Source: Gammaproteobacteria bacterium (GTDB lineage Bacteria; Pseudomonadota; Gammaproteobacteria; Steroidobacterales; Steroidobacteraceae). From it: a stretch of 39,579 nt of DNA. This document shows positions 37,232 to 39,579 of the stretch, one piece after another; the stretch's first letter is position 1, and every line of letters begins with the position of its first letter. The notes under the pieces are model-generated. The model ran no database searches. It had not been told where the DNA came from and saw nothing but the letters and a program-made list of their open reading frames with translations. Location: contig JAQGOE010000145.1 of assembly GCA_028293725.1 (NCBI GenBank), positions 1 to 39,579 of the forward strand. The letters are read 5' to 3'. The position numbers and the translations under genes were made by a program.

Positions 37232-39579
37232 GTGACTTCATCATTGCTGGGCGGCCGTCTGCGGCCGGTCGCCTGTGCCGGCCGTGGGCGACACTCGGAC
37301 TGGCGATCATTCTGTGCTGCACTTATAGCGACGAGCTTTACCGTAGGCGGACAGGCCACACTGGCGCAAACACAGCCCAGTCCGACGGTTGCGAATTCGG
37401 AAGCAGCGACGCTCGAGGAGGTGACTGTGACCGGGTCGCGGATCGTGCGCGACGGCATGGAAAGCCCCACGCCCGTTACGGTCGTAGGCACAGCGCGTAT
37501 GGAAAGTCTCGCGTCGCCAAACATCGGTGACGTCTTAAACAGTCTGCCGTCCTTCAGAGCTACGGCGACCCCGCAAACGGCCAACATTCAGCCGCATGAT
37601 GCCGGAACTTCGCAGGCCGACCTGCGGGGTCTCGGACCTAACCGCACGCTCGTGCTGGTGGACGGTCGCCGCTTTGTCCCTTCAACCGTGGAAGGCACGG
37701 TCGATCTGAATCAAATACCCAACATCCTCATCGATCGTACCGAGGTGGTGACCGGTGGAGCCTCCGCGCAGTACGGCTCCGATGCGGTTGCGGGCGTCGT
37801 CAATCTGATCATGAAACACGACCTGGAGGGTGTTGAGGCCCAGTTGCAGTACGGAGAAACACAGGAACGGGACAATAAGGACACCCTGGCGGCGCTTGCC
37901 GGCGGCACCGCGTTCGCCGCGGGGCGAGGACACCTCACCGGCGCAATCGAATATGAAGATAATAAAGGAGCCGGCACGTGTTATTCGCGCGACTGGTGCG
38001 CGCGCGAATACCAGGACATCACGAACCCATCGACCGCTTCGGTGCCCAAACTTCCCGGGTACCCGGCTAACAATATCCTGCCGAGCGCGCACACCGTGGC
38101 CGCGGTCAACGGGGGGTTGATTGTGAGCGGTCCACTGAAAGGCACGGCTTTCAGCGCTAACGGAACTCCTTATCCCTTCCAATATGGCCAGGTGTTTCCA
38201 AACAACTCCACCTTCATGGCAGGCGGGCAGGGTTATGGTCAAAACGGCTTTATCGGTGCGCCACAGCTGGTGATCCCGGACAAACGCTACATCGGGCTGC
38301 TGAATGCCGAATATGCCATCACCCCGGACATCAAAGGCTCCTTGGAAGTCTCCTATGGTCACGTGGAATCAAATGCTCAAGGAGCCCAGACGCGCGACGG
38401 GAGCACGGGCTCGGTTATCACTATTCACGGCGACAATCCCTATCTGCCTGCCGGGGTGCAAGCGGCGCTGCTCAATACAGGCTTGCCGCTCACCCAAGCC
38501 ACCGGCTTCACGCTGGGACGACTGGGCAACGATTTCGGCTATACCGGCAATCAGGCCTCCACCAACCTGACGCGTGTGCTGGGCAGTTTGAAAGGTAACC
38601 TGAGTACTACCTGGACGTGGGATGCGTACTACGAATATGGTGAGGCACGCTCCGATCAGGTGATCGGCAACGATCGTATTCAGGAACAAGTCGCTGGCGT
38701 CGCTCTGCCGCGCGGAGCGCCTTCCCGTATCCAACTCGCTGCGGACGCGGTGATCGATCCGGCCACTGGAAACATCGTGTGCCGATCCACATTGACCAAT
38801 CCGGGTAACGGCTGCCAGCCGGCCAATCTGTTCGGTCTGAATCAATTCTCCGCCGCCGCTCGGAATTACCTCTACGGCACTGCCTATCAGAGTCAGGACT
38901 ACATCCAGAATGTCGTGGCTGCCAACCTGCAGGGTGATCTCTTTCACACCTGGGCTGGGCCGGTTCCACTGGCCGCGGGCGTGGAGTATCGGTCGAACGC
39001 AGTTTCTACAGCCGCCGATCCCATCTCGGCGACCAGCGGCTTCTATGTGTTCAACAGTTCAATAGTCGCGGGCCACATTCACGTCAAGGAAGGCTACGTG
39101 GAGAGCACGATCCCACTGATCAAAGATCAGGCGTGGGCCAAGACGCTGGAGTTGAACGGCGCGGCGCGCGAGACCAACTACAACACCAGCGGCAGCGTGA
39201 CGACCTACAAATATGGCGGAGTTTATGAGCCCGACGAGTGGCTGCGCCTGCGGGCGACTCGTTCCCGCGATATCCGAGCCCCCAATTCGAGCGAGCTCTA
39301 CAGCCCGCGCACCACGGCCTTTCAGACAGTCGACGGCGGTCTGGTACCCACAGTGAGCGGTGGCAATTCGAAGCTTACTCCCGAGGTTGCCAGCACCACC
39401 ACGGCTGGGTTCTCTGTGGTTGGGTCAGGTCTCCTGAGCGGTCTGCGGGCCTCCGTGGACTGGTACTCGATCGACCTCGAGAATGCGATCGGCACTCTCA
39501 CACCGCAAGTTCTGGTGAATCGCTGCCGCCAGGAAGGCGCCTACTGCGACCTCGTAATCTTTAATCCGAATGGCTCGGT
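37232..39579 (+). CDS. TonB-dependent outer-membrane receptor, N-terminal part, cut by window edge
   Basis: The forward frame from GTG 37232 stays open for about 782 codons to the right edge. AAGGGGGAAG just upstream is a strong ribosome site. A long signal region (to about residue 45, ending TLAQT) precedes a TonB-box-like EEVTVTGSRI (from residue 62). The plug domain follows (LRGLGPNRTLVLVDGRRF, GASAQYGSDAVAGVVNLI), then the beta-barrel with alternating strands. These receptors import siderophores, vitamins, oligosaccharides or peptides using the proton-motive force. The style (TVTGSRI, VPST, DLNQIP) is that of the large catabolic receptor families of Proteobacteria. Divergent LysR and nearby CocE/S9 hydrolases suggest uptake of a peptide, ester or related nutrient, but this is inference. 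The C-terminal part of the barrel is missing. Confidence 0.93.
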   Translation, partial: MTSSLLGGRLRPVACAGRGRHSDWRSFCAALIATSFTVGGQATLAQTQPSPTVANSEAATLEEVTVTGSRIVRDGMESPTPVTVVGTARMESLASPNIGDVLNSLPSFRATATPQTANIQPHDAGTSQADLRGLGPNRTLVLVDGRRFVPSTVEGTVDLNQIPNILIDRTEVVTGGASAQYGSDAVAGVVNLIMKHDLEGVEAQLQYGETQERDNKDTLAALAGGTAFAAGRGHLTGAIEYEDNKGAGTCYSRDWCAREYQDITNPSTASVPKLPGYPANNILPSAHTVAAVNGGLIVSGPLKGTAFSANGTPYPFQYGQVFPNNSTFMAGGQGYGQNGFIGAPQLVIPDKRYIGLLNAEYAITPDIKGSLEVSYGHVESNAQGAQTRDGSTGSVITIHGDNPYLPAGVQAALLNTGLPLTQATGFTLGRLGNDFGYTGNQASTNLTRVLGSLKGNLSTTWTWDAYYEYGEARSDQVIGNDRIQEQVAGVALPRGAPSRIQLAADAVIDPATGNIVCRSTLTNPGNGCQPANLFGLNQFSAAARNYLYGTAYQSQDYIQNVVAANLQGDLFHTWAGPVPLAAGVEYRSNAVSTAADPISATSGFYVFNSSIVAGHIHVKEGYVESTIPLIKDQAWAKTLELNGAARETNYNTSGSVTTYKYGGVYEPDEWLRLRATRSRDIRAPNSSELYSPRTTAFQTVDGGLVPTVSGGNSKLTPEVASTTTAGFSVVGSGLLSGLRASVDWYSIDLENAIGTLTPQVLVNRCRQEGAYCDLVIFNPNGS

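Overview
The window is GC-rich, gene-dense bacterial DNA. It combines TonB-dependent uptake, Tat-exported and PQQ-dependent periplasmic oxidoreductases, IclR and LysR regulators and YtcJ-type amidohydrolases. This mix suggests a heterotrophic Gammaproteobacterium, perhaps of the Steroidobacter/Nevskia type; that placement is inference from gene content. No rRNA, tRNA, CRISPR array, insertion sequence or phage gene was recognised. Genes are tightly packed, with many ATGA-type overlaps. Both ends cut genes: a photolyase at the left and a TonB-dependent receptor at the right.

Region 1 (1-10.3 kb) looks like an amine or polyamine oxidation locus. An IclR regulator, an amino acid/GABA-type permease and a Tat-exported spermidine-dehydrogenase-like flavoprotein form one overlapping operon. 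Convergent to it lies a membrane protein with a tetraheme cytochrome tail. A second operon encodes a PuuB-like FAD oxidoreductase, a PQQ quinohemoprotein dehydrogenase, MauE and MauD. MauE and MauD normally mature the small subunit of TTQ amine dehydrogenases, but no such subunit is present here.

Region 2 (10.3-19.3 kb) holds a small unknown protein, a gamma-glutamyltransferase, a 2OG-Fe(II) oxygenase, an exported peroxiredoxin, two overlapping exported amidohydrolases and an HdeD-type membrane protein. Region 3 (19.5-26.3 kb) carries an IclR regulator with a hotdog thioesterase, an MFS transporter, a DauA-like D-amino acid dehydrogenase with altered substrate-pocket residues, its XRE-cupin regulator, and an operon of a CPBP protease, an unlisted 35-residue membrane peptide and a YkvI-like transporter.

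Region 4 (26.4-39.6 kb) is built around ester, amide and peptide hydrolysis. It has an exported CocE/alpha-amino-acid-ester-hydrolase-like enzyme with an S9 peptidase, DUF899 and DUF3237 proteins, then a reverse-strand set of a second CocE-like hydrolase, a double SnoaL protein and an MFS transporter next to a LysR regulator, and finally the TonB receptor. Overall the window reads as a set of scavenging modules for amines, D-amino acids, gamma-glutamyl compounds and short peptides or esters: outer-membrane uptake, periplasmic hydrolysis or oxidation, then inner-membrane import.
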